Assembly (NCBI GenBank): GCA_963769715.1
Contig: CAVYNE010000006.1
Coordinates: 248,001 to 312,000, forward strand
Source: Palsa-504 sp963769715
GTDB taxonomy: Bacteria > Actinomycetota > Actinomycetes > Streptosporangiales > Streptosporangiaceae
DNA length: 64,000 nucleotides
Direction of reading: 5' to 3'
Shown here: in pieces, positions 35,528-44,501 of the stretch
Numbering within the stretch: the first letter of the stretch is position 1
How the letters are laid out: each line of letters opens with the position of its first letter
Notes under the pieces: generated by a model
The model's database searches: none
What the model saw: only the letters and a program-made list of their open reading frames with translations
Told to the model about the DNA's origin: nothing
Translations under genes and position numbers: made by a program

Positions 35528-36441
35528 GGAGCGATTGTCCTGGTGCGGGGACCCGCGCGCAGCACCTGGGAGGGCAGCGTGCGGCCGACCATGCGTTCGG
35601 CGGCGGCCGCCGCGGAAATCATCGCTTGCAGGTCGACGCCGGTGCTCACCCCCATGTCCTCGACCATGTGCACGAGTTCTTCGGTCGCGATGTTGCCCGT
35701 CGCGCCCGGCGCGTACGGGCAGCCGCCGAGGCCGCCGACGGAAGCGTCGAAGTCGGACACGCCGAGCTCGAGGGCGGCCAGGACGTTGGCGAGCCCGGTA
35801 CCCCGGGTGTTGTGGAAGTGCAGGTTCAGCATCGTCTCCGGGTGAGCGGAACGGAACGCCCCCACCAGGGCGCGGACGCGAGTCGGCGTGGCCATGCCCG
35901 TCGTGTCGCCGAACGAGGCCGAGTCCGCCCCGGCGGCGATGGCCCGACCGGCCACCGACACCGTGCGGGCGGGCGGCACGTCGCCCTCATACGGGCAGCC
36001 CCAGGCGGTGGACACGATCACCTGCACGGTCGCGCCGCGCTCATGCGCGACCGAGATGATCTCCGCGATCTCGTCGAGCGACTGCCCGGTGGACCGGTTG
36101 ACGTTCTTGCGGTTGTGCGTCTCCGAGGCCGAGACGACCGCCTCGAGCTCGGTGAAGCCTGCGTCCAGCGCCCGCAGGGCGCCACGCAGGTTCGGCACCA
36201 GCGCCGAGTACCTGACCGACGGCGCCCGGGCCGCGCGCTTCCAGACCTCGTCGGCGTCGGCCATCTGGGGGATCGCCGACGGCCGCACGAACGACACCGC
36301 CTCGATCCGCTGCACGCCGGTCGCGGACAGCCGGTCGAGCAGCGCCACCTTCGCGTCGGTGGGCACCGGGTCCTCGTTTTGCAGCCCGTCTCTCGGTCCC
36401 ACCTCGCGCACCGAGATCCGGTCCGGCAGTTCCCAGCTCAC
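35524..36441 (-). CDS. Hydroxymethylglutaryl-CoA lyase
   Basis: Cleaves HMG-CoA to acetyl-CoA and acetoacetate; 305 residues with a TIM-barrel fold. The N-terminus IRVREVGPRDGLQNE-like segment (ISVREVGPRDGLQNEDPV) carries the catalytic Arg-Asp. SFGDTTGMATP and LHFHNTRGTGLANV give the metal His pair, and GGLGGCPYAPGATGNIATEE has the catalytic Cys. It is the first gene of a two-gene operon with the carboxylase, consistent with leucine catabolism. Confidence 0.95.
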   Translation of the reverse strand: MSWELPDRISVREVGPRDGLQNEDPVPTDAKVALLDRLSATGVQRIEAVSFVRPSAIPQMADADEVWKRAARAPSVRYSALVPNLRGALRALDAGFTELEAVVSASETHNRKNVNRSTGQSLDEIAEIISVAHERGATVQVIVSTAWGCPYEGDVPPARTVSVAGRAIAAGADSASFGDTTGMATPTRVRALVGAFRSAHPETMLNLHFHNTRGTGLANVLAALELGVSDFDASVGGLGGCPYAPGATGNIATEELVHMVEDMGVSTGVDLQAMISAAAAAERMVGRTLPSQVLRAGPRTRTIAP

Positions 36442-36623
36442 CCCTCCAGGCTAGCCGTTGCTGTGCGAGCCGTAGCCGTGAGCCAGCCGGGGACGACCCG
36501 GGCCGCCCTGGGCTCATTCGGGGGATTCTGTTGCATCTCGGCGACAACCTGGCCAAGGTGTTGCGGATTTGCCAAGGCCAGGAGATGAATGGGAGATCTG
36601 CGCAGACGGCGGAGGTGTGACAG

Positions 36624-38159
36624 GTGAATCATGAGCTGACGCGGCGGGAGATGCTCGGGCGAGGGATAGCGGTCATGGGAGCGGGCGGTCTGGCTCTGGC
36701 GGGCTTCACGGGGTCCGCGTGGCCCGCTGACAAGGCCGCCGCCGCGACGCGGCCGGCCTCCCCGGCGACCCCGGACGCCGGCAGCGGGGTGCGGCACTTC
36801 GTCAGCCGCCCCGACCTGACCCCGCCCAACGTGGCCCTCACCCATCACGGCCCGGCGGGCACGTCCACGGCCGGGGACCCGCCCTACTTCATCCTGACTC
36901 CGTCCGCCGGGCCCGGCACGCCGGGACTGATGATCCTGGACCGCGCGGACGGCCTCGTCTGGTACTCGCCGAACAGCCGGGGAACGGCGCGGCTGGACCT
37001 CAAGGTGCAGAGCTACCGGGGCAAGCCGGTGCTCACCTGGTGGGAAGGGCAGATCCTCGCGGGCTACGGGCATGGCCGGGCGGTCATCGCCGACAGCTCG
37101 TACCGCACTATCGCCACCGTCAGCGCCGGCCACGGCCTGTCGGCCGACCTGCACGAGTTCGTCATCAGCCCGCAGAACACCGCGCTCGTCACCGTCTACA
37201 AGCCGGTGACGACCAACCTGTCCCGGGTGGGCGGCCCGGCCAAGGGGGTGGCCCTGTCCGGCGTGGTCCAGGAGATCGACATCCTGTCCGGCCGGGTGCT
37301 GTTCGAGTGGAGCAGCATCGACCACATCCCGGTCACCAACACCGTCGTGTCGTTCGCCGGGGGAACCAGTAAGGCCCCGTTCGACTACTTCCACATCAAC
37401 TCGATCTCGATCGCACCGGACGGCACCCTGCTGATCTCCGCGCGGAATACCAGCACGGTCTACAAGGTCGCCCGGCCCAGCGGGAAGGTCATCTGGCAGC
37501 TCGGCGGGAAGCGGTCCAGCTTCCAGATGGGGCCGGGCACGACGTTCTGGTTCCAGCACCACGCCCTGCCGCAGGGCGCGAACACGCTGAGCATCTTCGA
37601 CGACGGCGGCGCCCCGCCGAAGGAGCCGCAGTCCCGGGGCATCCTGGTCAACCTGAACACCAGCACCATGCGGGCCACGCTGCAGCGCAGCTACATCCAC
37701 CCGGGGACGCGCCTGCTCGCCTCCTTCGAGGGCAGCATGCAGGTGCTGCCCGGCGGACGGGTGCTGGTCGGCTGGGGCAACCTGCCGGTCTTCTCCGAGT
37801 TCACCGCGAACGGGACGCTGATCCTGGACGGCCAGCTCCCGGCCGGGGACCAGTCCTACCGGGTCCTGTCCGCCGCCTGGACCGGGCAGCCGACGGACCG
37901 GCCCGCCGCCGCGGCGCGGGTGAGCCCGACCGGGGGTTCGGTCGTGTACGCGAGCTGGAACGGGGCGACCCAGGTGAGCACCTGGACGGTGCTGGCCGGG
38001 AAGACGGCGAGCGCGCTGGTCCAGGCCGGCTCCGCGCCGCGGCACGGCTTCGAGACGATGATCGCGGTGAACTCGTTGGGACCGTACTTCGCTGTGACCG
38101 CCGATGACGCCAGCGGTCACGAGCTGGGCCGGTCGGCCACCGTACAACTGGGGAATTAA
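36624..38159 (+). CDS. Arylsulfotransferase-family secreted protein, Tat signal
   Basis: 511 residues. GTG 36624 is 6 bases behind GGAGGTG. The N-terminus LTRREMLGRGIAVMGAGGLALAG is a Tat signal (twin Arg, then a weakly hydrophobic core). The mature protein has repeated beta-strand motifs of a six-bladed propeller: GLMILDRADGLVWYSP, DLHEFVISPQNTALV, DYFHINSISIAPDGTLLISAR and FQHHALPQ, with the His pair of the ASST_2-type family. True arylsulfotransferases use an active-site His; whether this one is active is not shown. No sulfatase or donor gene is nearby. Confidence 0.82.
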   Translation: MNHELTRREMLGRGIAVMGAGGLALAGFTGSAWPADKAAAATRPASPATPDAGSGVRHFVSRPDLTPPNVALTHHGPAGTSTAGDPPYFILTPSAGPGTPGLMILDRADGLVWYSPNSRGTARLDLKVQSYRGKPVLTWWEGQILAGYGHGRAVIADSSYRTIATVSAGHGLSADLHEFVISPQNTALVTVYKPVTTNLSRVGGPAKGVALSGVVQEIDILSGRVLFEWSSIDHIPVTNTVVSFAGGTSKAPFDYFHINSISIAPDGTLLISARNTSTVYKVARPSGKVIWQLGGKRSSFQMGPGTTFWFQHHALPQGANTLSIFDDGGAPPKEPQSRGILVNLNTSTMRATLQRSYIHPGTRLLASFEGSMQVLPGGRVLVGWGNLPVFSEFTANGTLILDGQLPAGDQSYRVLSAAWTGQPTDRPAAAARVSPTGGSVVYASWNGATQVSTWTVLAGKTASALVQAGSAPRHGFETMIAVNSLGPYFAVTADDASGHELGRSATVQLGN

Positions 38160-38174
38160 GCCGAACGGGCTCGG

Positions 38175-38954
38175 TTACTGCCCTGGCCAGACGGGCTTGC
38201 GTTTCTCGACGAAGGCCGCGATCCCCTCCCGCCGGTCGGCGGACAGGGCAGCGGTCCGCCAGGCGGCGTCCTCGACGTCGAGCCCGGCCTCCAGCGAGAT
38301 CCCCCAGCCGTGCCGGATGGCCCGCTTGGCCGCCCGGACCGCTACCGGGGAGTTGGCGGCGATCTGCCCAGCGAGCTCCAGCGCCGCGGGGCCGTCCTGG
38401 CCGGCGGGCACCCGCCGGTCGACGAGCCCGAGCCGTTCCGCCTCGTCGATGCCGACCTTGCGCCCGGTCAGCACCAGGTCCGCCGCCCGGCCGGGGCCAA
38501 GCCGGCGCAGGGCCAGCTGGGTGCCGCCGCCGCCGGGCACCAGACCGACCGTCACCTCGGGCAGGCCGAAGGTGGCGGTGGCGTCGGCCACCACCAGGTC
38601 GCAGGAGAGCGCGAGCTCGCAGCCGCCGCCGAGGGCGAAGCCGTGCACCGCGGCGATGGCGGGCTGCGGCAGCGCGAGCAGCGCGCCGAAGGTGGCACGG
38701 ATCACGTGCCGCTGACGCAGGATGTCCGCATCGGTCAGGCCGGCCCGCTCTTTCAGGTCCGCCCCGGCGCAGAACGCGCGCTCCCCCGCGGCGCTGAGCA
38801 CGACCACGCGGACCCCGGGCTCGGCGGCGATCTCGGCGCAGGCCCGGGTGAGCTCGCCCGCCATCGCGGTGCTGACCGAATTCATCGCCTCGGGCCGGTT
38901 GAGCATGATCTCGGCCACCCCGCCGGGATGCCGCGACACCCTGATCGTTTCCAT
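38175..38954 (-). CDS. Enoyl-CoA hydratase/isomerase
   Basis: Crotonase-fold enzyme, 259 residues, hydrating 2-enoyl-CoA. ATG 38954 (METIRVSRHPGGVAEIMLNRP) is the natural start although the frame is open to 39002. Oxyanion-hole strands FCAGADLKER and AVHGFALGGGCELALSCD are clear, and the catalytic Glu region FGLPEVTVGLVPGGGGTQ is present. The gene overlaps no neighbour and ends 15 bases from the convergent arylsulfotransferase stop. A role in fatty or branched acyl-CoA oxidation is likely. Confidence 0.93.
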   Translation of the reverse strand: METIRVSRHPGGVAEIMLNRPEAMNSVSTAMAGELTRACAEIAAEPGVRVVVLSAAGERAFCAGADLKERAGLTDADILRQRHVIRATFGALLALPQPAIAAVHGFALGGGCELALSCDLVVADATATFGLPEVTVGLVPGGGGTQLALRRLGPGRAADLVLTGRKVGIDEAERLGLVDRRVPAGQDGPAALELAGQIAANSPVAVRAAKRAIRHGWGISLEAGLDVEDAAWRTAALSADRREGIAAFVEKRKPVWPGQ

Positions 38955-38973
38955 ATCGGTGCAGGCTAGTGGT

Positions 38974-39492
38974 TCAGGGCTGGTTCCGCTCGTTGCGCTC
39001 AAGCCTGCCCTGTTCCTCCTCCACCAGCCGGAACAGCGTGGCCTGCGCGAACTCCACCCGCGGGATATCGGTCAGCACGATCTGGCCGTGTTCGCCAGCC
39101 GACTCCACGACCAGCCGCCCGCTGCCGAGCAGCCGATCGAGCAGCCCTTTGGAGAACGACACGTCGTTGATCCTGGCCAGCGGGATGTCCCGGCCGCGCC
39201 TGGTCACGATGCCGTCCCGCACCTTCAGCCGCTTGGTGGTCAGCTCATAAGTCGTCGTCCGCCAGCGCAGCACCGGCACGATCAGCCACAGCATCAGGGC
39301 CAGGATCGCGACCGCGGCCACCACCAGCCGCTCCGCCGCTGCCGCCGAACCGGACGGGATCACCACCTCCACCACCAACGCGGCCGCCACGACGAGCACC
39401 GCGACCAGCGCTGGCCGGATCAGCGTCTTCCAGTGCGGATGCAGCACCAGCACGAGCTGCTCGTCACCGCTGAGCGAAGAGTCCGGGGTCAT
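38974..39492 (-). CDS. PH-domain (YdbS/YdbT-like) membrane protein
   Basis: 172 residues. ATG 39492 opens MTPDSSLSGDEQLVLVLHPHW, the typical bPH2 lead-in. Two transmembrane helices follow (about 28-48 and 57-77), then the bacterial PH domain with RWRTTTYELTTKRLKVRDGI, RRGRDIPLARINDVSFSKG and LLDRLLGSGRLVVES. The role is unknown; relatives are often near birA and acyl-CoA carboxylase genes in actinomycetes (from memory), as here. It is 19 bases upstream of the enoyl-CoA hydratase gene and may be co-transcribed. Confidence 0.88.
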   Translation of the reverse strand: MTPDSSLSGDEQLVLVLHPHWKTLIRPALVAVLVVAAALVVEVVIPSGSAAAAERLVVAAVAILALMLWLIVPVLRWRTTTYELTTKRLKVRDGIVTRRGRDIPLARINDVSFSKGLLDRLLGSGRLVVESAGEHGQIVLTDIPRVEFAQATLFRLVEEEQGRLERNERNQP

Positions 39493-39579
39493 ACGCAAAT
39501 ATTGGCATGCGCTCCCCCGGCCCGGCGGCCCGGCGGGAGACACAGCGGACCCGACACGCCACGTGAGACAATTCCGCAG

Positions 39580-41145
39580 GTGGATCCGGTTCGGCTGGCA
39601 ACGATCGCGCGGCGGCACTGGCTGTTTGGCCTCGCGCTGGCCGGGGCGCTCGCGCTGCGGGTCCTGGTCATGCTGGCGTTCCGGCCCATCATGTGGTTCG
39701 GCGGCGACTCGGCCTCGTACCTGGCGACCGGGCTGCGGCTGGTCCCGGACCCCAGCCGGGTGGGCGGCTATGGCTTTATGCTGTGGGCGCTCCGGCCGCT
39801 GCACAGCCTCGCCCTGGTGGCCGCCGTCCAGCACCTGATGGGCATCGCCATCGGGGTGCTCATCTACCTGCTCGTGCGCCGCCACGGGCTGCCGGCCTGG
39901 GTTGCGACGCTCGCCGCCATCCCGGTCTTCTTCGACGCGTACGAGCTCCAGCTCGAAGCCGATGCCGTGCCAGACATCCCGTTCGGCCTCCTGGTTATGA
40001 TCGCCCTGTACCTGCTGCTGTGGTCACCGGGCGAGCGGCGCCCGGCCCGTGTGGTCCCCGCCGCCTTCCTGCTCGGGGTGTCGGCGATCCTCTGGCCGGT
40101 GGGGCTGGCCCTGCTGGCGATACTGCTCGCCGTGCTGCTGGTCGCGCTGGCCCTGCCCCTTTCCGGGCCCCTTTCCGGGCCCCTTTCCGGGCGGCGGGCG
40201 GGCGTGCTGGCCGTCGCCGCCGCGATCCTGGCCGGAGCGGTTCCGGTCGCGGGTTACGCCGCCTGGTTCGATCTGCACGAGCACCAGTTCAGCCTGACCA
40301 GGAGCGACGGGGTGTACCTGTGGTCACGGACGATGTCGTTCGCGAACTGCGCCGTGATCAGGCCCCCGGCCGACGAGCGGACGCTGTGTCCGCCCAGCGG
40401 CCGGGAGGGGGCAGAGCGGATCGCCGCGTCACTGTACATCTGGGACGGGAACTCGCCGCTGCTGCGGATGCCCGGCGGGCGGTTCTCGGCGCGGACCAAC
40501 GCGCTCGCGCTCGACTTCGCGCTGCGGGCCATCGCCGCCCAGCCGGGCGGGTACGCCACCGCGGTGGGGCACGACTTCGCGCTGAGCTTCGCCTGGAACC
40601 GGCCGGTCCACCCGGACGCCGGGATCGTGGACAGGTACCAGTTCTCCGACGCCACGACGGCCTGGGTCCCGGCGACCATGCGCACCCCCGGCGGCGGGAC
40701 GGTGGCCGGCGACCAGGCCGCCTACGACGCAGGGCAGGTCCACGGGGCCGCGCCGACGCGCGCGGTCCAGCCGTTCGCCTCGTGGCTGGTGACCTATCAG
40801 CGTTACGCGTACCTGCCGGGGACGCTGCTCGGGGTGATCCTGCTCGGCGGCCTCGTGGCCATGATCGTGCGACGGCGGGCGCTGGGCGGCCTTCCGTGGG
40901 CGTTCGCGGTGACCATCCTGCTCGTGCCGCCCATGGTGGCGGACTTCGACCTGCGGTATCTGGTGCCCGCGGTGCCTGTCGCGTGCCTGGCCGCGGCCCT
41001 CGCGTTCGCCCCCTGGCCGTCGCCCGGCGATCAGCGCAAGTGGACGACGTCGCCGGCCGCGACCGGGACCACGGTGCCGGGCGACACCCGGACGAGCAGC
41101 CTGCCGTCCGGGTCGACGCCGGCGGCCAGCCCGGAGAGCACCTGA
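39580..41145 (+). CDS. Polytopic GT-C-like membrane protein (paralogue A)
   Basis: 521 residues from GTG 39580; the longer frame upstream is an artefact of GC-rich DNA. About ten transmembrane helices, with an acidic residue at the start of the first outer loop (FGGDSASYL) like the catalytic Asp of GT-C glycosyltransferases. An outer-loop motif VYLWSRTMSFANCAVIRPPAD is shared with the gene at 42068. A 12-nt triplication (40156-40191) encodes LSGPLSGPLSG. The last 38 codons run antisense through the 3' end of birA, so the C-terminus is unusual (Ser/Thr/Pro-rich). Substrate unknown; a cell-envelope polyprenyl-sugar enzyme is a reasonable guess. Confidence 0.75.
   Translation: MDPVRLATIARRHWLFGLALAGALALRVLVMLAFRPIMWFGGDSASYLATGLRLVPDPSRVGGYGFMLWALRPLHSLALVAAVQHLMGIAIGVLIYLLVRRHGLPAWVATLAAIPVFFDAYELQLEADAVPDIPFGLLVMIALYLLLWSPGERRPARVVPAAFLLGVSAILWPVGLALLAILLAVLLVALALPLSGPLSGPLSGRRAGVLAVAAAILAGAVPVAGYAAWFDLHEHQFSLTRSDGVYLWSRTMSFANCAVIRPPADERTLCPPSGREGAERIAASLYIWDGNSPLLRMPGGRFSARTNALALDFALRAIAAQPGGYATAVGHDFALSFAWNRPVHPDAGIVDRYQFSDATTAWVPATMRTPGGGTVAGDQAAYDAGQVHGAAPTRAVQPFASWLVTYQRYAYLPGTLLGVILLGGLVAMIVRRRALGGLPWAFAVTILLVPPMVADFDLRYLVPAVPVACLAAALAFAPWPSPGDQRKWTTSPAATGTTVPGDTRTSSLPSGSTPAASPEST
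40156..40191 (+). repeat. Three 12-nt tandem repeats in paralogue A
   Basis: Three exact copies of CCCCTTTCCGGG, adding a repeated Leu-Ser-Gly-Pro unit in a loop between helices. Confidence 0.8.
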
Positions 41146-42026
41146 CCGCCGGGCAGTTCGGCCCGGACACGGCGGCCGATCGTGCCGGACAGCTGGGTGT
41201 AACTGGCCCGCAGCCCGCAGCGGTCCGGGTCGCCATCGGCCTGGCACCAGGCCTGGTACCAGCGCTCGAAGTCGGCCAGGATCGCGATGAGCAGCGGTTC
41301 CCTTTCCGGGGCGGCCCAGCGCGCGATGTCGGGGGCGGCCGGACCCGCGATGTCGGGGGCGGCCGAGCGCGCGATGCGCAGCGACGTGGCGGCCAGCCCG
41401 CCCGGGCCGGGCGGCGGCAGTTCGCCGGGTCCGGCGGACACGTTGAGGCCGACACCGACGACGACCGCGGCGCCGCTCGCCTCGGCCAGGATCCCGCCGA
41501 GCTTCGCGGGGCCAGCCAGCACGTCGTTCGGCCATTTCAGCCGCGTCTGGACTCCGGTCACGGCGGTCACCGCCGAGGCCACGGCCACCCCGGCGAGCAG
41601 CGGGAGCCAGCCGCGGCGGGCGGGCGGCACGGCGGCCGGCCGCACCAGCAGGGAGAACGTCAGCGCGGCGCGCGGCGGTGCCACCCAGGTACGGCCCATC
41701 CGGCCGCGGCCGGCGCTCTGCTCCTCGGCGGCGAGCACCACGCCTTCCGGCGCACCGGCGAGGGCCCGGGCCAGCAGGTCGGCGTTGGTCGAGCCGGTGC
41801 GCTCAGCCACCTCCACGGCCTGCCACAGGCCGCCCGGCCGCAGCACGGTGCGGGCCAGGCTCGCCGCGTCCAGGGGCCTCCGGCCGGCTCCGGCATCCGG
41901 GGCCGCGCCCACGCCAGCGTCCGGGGCCGCGCCCACGCCAGCATCCGGGGCCACGCCCGCTGAACAGCCCGGGGACACCCGGCCGGGTGCGGTGGCCTGA
42001 GCTGGCGTATGGTTCTCGGCTCGCAT
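41031..42026 (-). CDS. birA: Biotin-[acetyl-CoA-carboxylase] ligase
   Basis: Attaches biotin to the carrier domains of the acyl-CoA carboxylases encoded nearby; 331 residues, no N-terminal DNA-binding domain (group I). Motifs: the GSTNADLLARA strand, the biotinoyl-AMP loop AGRGRMGRTWVAPP, LKWPNDVLA with its key Lys, and the C-terminal SH3-like GTVVPVAAGDVVHLR. Two low-complexity expansions are odd: a triple 24-nt repeat near the N-terminus and an Ala-Ala-Pro-Asp-Ile repeat in the middle. Its last 115 bases overlap the convergent paralogue A gene. Confidence 0.93.
   Translation of the reverse strand: MRAENHTPAQATAPGRVSPGCSAGVAPDAGVGAAPDAGVGAAPDAGAGRRPLDAASLARTVLRPGGLWQAVEVAERTGSTNADLLARALAGAPEGVVLAAEEQSAGRGRMGRTWVAPPRAALTFSLLVRPAAVPPARRGWLPLLAGVAVASAVTAVTGVQTRLKWPNDVLAGPAKLGGILAEASGAAVVVGVGLNVSAGPGELPPPGPGGLAATSLRIARSAAPDIAGPAAPDIARWAAPEREPLLIAILADFERWYQAWCQADGDPDRCGLRASYTQLSGTIGRRVRAELPGGQVLSGLAAGVDPDGRLLVRVSPGTVVPVAAGDVVHLR
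41893..41964 (-). repeat. Three 24-nt tandem repeats in birA
   Basis: Units starting 41893, 41917 and 41941 differ at two positions and encode an eight-residue Ala/Pro/Asp/Gly repeat before the catalytic domain. Confidence 0.8.
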
Positions 42027-42067
42027 GGTAACCCACTATTGTTCAGTTGCCGGGAGGAGGGAAATCG

Positions 42068-43726
42068 TTGACCGGTCTCGGAACGAGCCAGCGCCGCAGC
42101 GCGGACGACGGCAGCGCGCCGGAGCGCCAGCGGAGCTGGCAGCTGTGGCCGCCGGAGATCTCCTGGGACCCCGGCCCCCTGGTCGCGCGGGCCCGGGCCG
42201 CCGCGGCCGGCCTGACTCCGGCCGCGCTGTGGCGGAACCACCGCCTGTTCACGATGGTGGCCTGCGTTTCGGTCATACCGCGGGTCATCGCCGCGCTCGG
42301 GTTCAAGCCCGCCCTGTTCATCCAGGACTCGTTCTCCTATATGCAGGAGGGCACCCACTTCAACCTGGGGCAGCTGCGGCCAGCTGGGTATCCCATGCTG
42401 CTGCGGGTGCTCGAGCCGTTCCACAGCCTGCTGCTCGTCACCACGCTGCAGCACCTGATGGGCATCGGGATCGGCGTGATCATCTACGCAGTGCTGCGCA
42501 CCCGCGGGCTGCCGGCCTGGGGGGCGACGCTCGCGGCGGTGCCGACGCTGTTCGACTCGCGGCAGATCTGGCTGGAGTCCTCGATCCTGCCCGACACCCT
42601 GTTCACGCTGGTGCTGATGATCGCCGTCGCGATCCTGATCGCGGCGCCCAAGCCGTCGATCTGGCAGGCCGTGATCGTCGGGTTGCTGGTCGCCTGGGCC
42701 TCGGTCATCCGCGGCAACGGCGCCCCCGTCTTCGTGGTCATCCTTGCCTTCCTGCTGATCCGGCGGGTCGGCTGGCGGGTGATCACCGCGTGCGTCGCGG
42801 CCTTCGCGGTACCGCTGCTGGGCTACGCGCTGTGGTTCTTCGTGGACTTCGGCCAGGTCAACATCACCAACAGCACCGGAATGTTCCTGTGGTCGCGCAC
42901 CATGTCGTTCGCCAACTGCGCGATCATCAAGCCCCCGGCCGACCTGGTGCCGCTCTGCCCGGAGAACCAGCCCGGCCACCCCACGTCGCCCGCTCCGGCC
43001 TGGTCCGTCTCCGCGCTGCTGGACGAGCGCAGCCCGGCCACCTACCTATGGGACCCCGGCGCGTGGTGGCGGCACGACGCCCACCCCGGCGTCAACGCGT
43101 ACAACAACAAGCTGGCCTTGGCGTTCGCCGAACGGGCCATCGAGGCGCAGCCGCTTGACTACCTCAAGACGGTGGGCGAGGGCGTCTTCCTGACCTTCTT
43201 CGCCACCGACCGGTCGGAGAGCTACCTGTCGGACCACTTCACCGTGGCTCCGCACGTCACCACGCTCGCCCCCTACATGAAGAGCTTCGAGTACAGGTAC
43301 GCGCACACCACCTCCAACACGCACGTGGTCCAGCCGTGGGCGTTCTTCATGTTCTGGTACCAGATGCCCGTCTGGTTCCCCGGGGTCGTCTTCTGCGCCG
43401 TGCTGGTGGCCGGGCTGGTCCTGCTGATCCGGCGATGGCGCGGCTGGGGCGTGTACGCGGGCCTGGCCTGGGGCGTCGCGGTCGTCAACCTGGTCGTGCC
43501 GATCGCGGCGCACGAACTGGACTACCGGTACGCGCTGTCCGCGGTCCCGTTCGCCTGCCTGGCGCTCGGCCTGGCGTGCATCAAGAAGCCCGCGGCGCGA
43601 GCCGTCGCGGCGCCGGCCGCCCCGGCTCCCACCGCAGCCGCGCCGGCTCCGGATGCGGTCGGCCCGGCTGCGGATGCGGTCGCCCCGGCTCCGGAGGCGG
43701 ACTCAGCGAGCGAAATCAGCGGCTAG
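42068..43726 (+). CDS. Polytopic GT-C-like membrane protein (paralogue B)
   Basis: 552 residues from TTG 42068, which has a strong GGAGGAGGG site 6 bases upstream; the frame also allows TTG 42047. It is related to the gene at 39580: same order of helices, FIQDSFSYM at the first outer loop, a shared PAWGATLAA segment, and MFLWSRTMSFANCAIIKPPAD in the large outer loop. The C-terminus is an Ala/Pro-rich tail. It is divergent from birA with only 41 bases between starts. Probably a GT-C-fold glycosyltransferase of the cell envelope; donor and acceptor unknown. Confidence 0.78.
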   Translation: MTGLGTSQRRSADDGSAPERQRSWQLWPPEISWDPGPLVARARAAAAGLTPAALWRNHRLFTMVACVSVIPRVIAALGFKPALFIQDSFSYMQEGTHFNLGQLRPAGYPMLLRVLEPFHSLLLVTTLQHLMGIGIGVIIYAVLRTRGLPAWGATLAAVPTLFDSRQIWLESSILPDTLFTLVLMIAVAILIAAPKPSIWQAVIVGLLVAWASVIRGNGAPVFVVILAFLLIRRVGWRVITACVAAFAVPLLGYALWFFVDFGQVNITNSTGMFLWSRTMSFANCAIIKPPADLVPLCPENQPGHPTSPAPAWSVSALLDERSPATYLWDPGAWWRHDAHPGVNAYNNKLALAFAERAIEAQPLDYLKTVGEGVFLTFFATDRSESYLSDHFTVAPHVTTLAPYMKSFEYRYAHTTSNTHVVQPWAFFMFWYQMPVWFPGVVFCAVLVAGLVLLIRRWRGWGVYAGLAWGVAVVNLVVPIAAHELDYRYALSAVPFACLALGLACIKKPAARAVAAPAAPAPTAAAPAPDAVGPAADAVAPAPEADSASEISG

Positions 43727-43750
43727 TCGCGCGCCGGTAGGCTTCCGCCC

Positions 43751-44482
43751 ATGGAAGACACGCAATGGCGCACGCACCGGCTGGAACTGGACGACCAGAC
43801 GCTGCGCGAGTGGGACGCCCAGGTCCTCGCGGCCGATGCCGAGGGGATCGTGCTCGACCGGTCCGCGTTCTATCCTGGCGGTGGCGGCCAGCCGCCGGAC
43901 CACGGCGTCCTGCTGTGGGGCGGCGTGCAGACCCGGATCACCGGGGCCCGCAAGGGTGACGACCTTTACCTGATCCCGGCCGAGGGCGATCCCTGGCCGC
44001 CCGCGGGCACCCCGGTCCGCGGCGCCGTCGAGGACGAGCGCCGGACCGCGTTGATGCGCACCCACTCCGGCCTGCACGTGCTGTGCGGCGTGGTGTTCCG
44101 TGACTTCGGCGCCCTGGTGACCGGCGGCAACATGGAGCCGCTGACCGCGCGGATGGACTTTAACCTGCCGGACGTCCCGCCGGGCTTCCGCGAGGCGGTC
44201 GAGTCAGCGTGCCACGCCGAGGTGCTGGCCGACCGGCGCATCGACGCGCGGGTGCTGCCCAGGGACGAGGCGTTCGCCCTGCCCGACATCATCCGCACCG
44301 CCACCAACCTGGTGCCGCCGGAGGTCAAGGAGGTGCGGATCATCGACATCGTGGGCCTGGACCAGCAGGCCGACGGCGGCACCCACGTCGCCTCCACCCG
44401 CCAGGTCGGCCGGATCGAGGTCGTCAAGATCGAGAGCAAGGGCAAGGGCTTCCGCCGCCTGCGCATCCGCATCGCCGACTAG
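43751..44482 (+). CDS. Alanyl-tRNA editing protein (AlaX-type)
   Basis: 243-residue stand-alone editing domain that hydrolyses mischarged (Ser or Gly) alanyl-tRNA. AFYPGGGGQPPDHG near the start is the AlaX/AlaRS-editing hallmark; zinc ligands appear as HSGLH (His-x3-His, near residue 100) and the GGTHVAST block. The extra N-terminal region before PGGGGQ resembles the AlaX-M type. The ATG at 43751 follows 24 bases after paralogue B. No synthetase gene is adjacent. Confidence 0.9.
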   Translation: MEDTQWRTHRLELDDQTLREWDAQVLAADAEGIVLDRSAFYPGGGGQPPDHGVLLWGGVQTRITGARKGDDLYLIPAEGDPWPPAGTPVRGAVEDERRTALMRTHSGLHVLCGVVFRDFGALVTGGNMEPLTARMDFNLPDVPPGFREAVESACHAEVLADRRIDARVLPRDEAFALPDIIRTATNLVPPEVKEVRIIDIVGLDQQADGGTHVASTRQVGRIEVVKIESKGKGFRRLRIRIAD

Positions 44483-44501
44483 CGCCTCGCCCGGACGGCG
44501 G

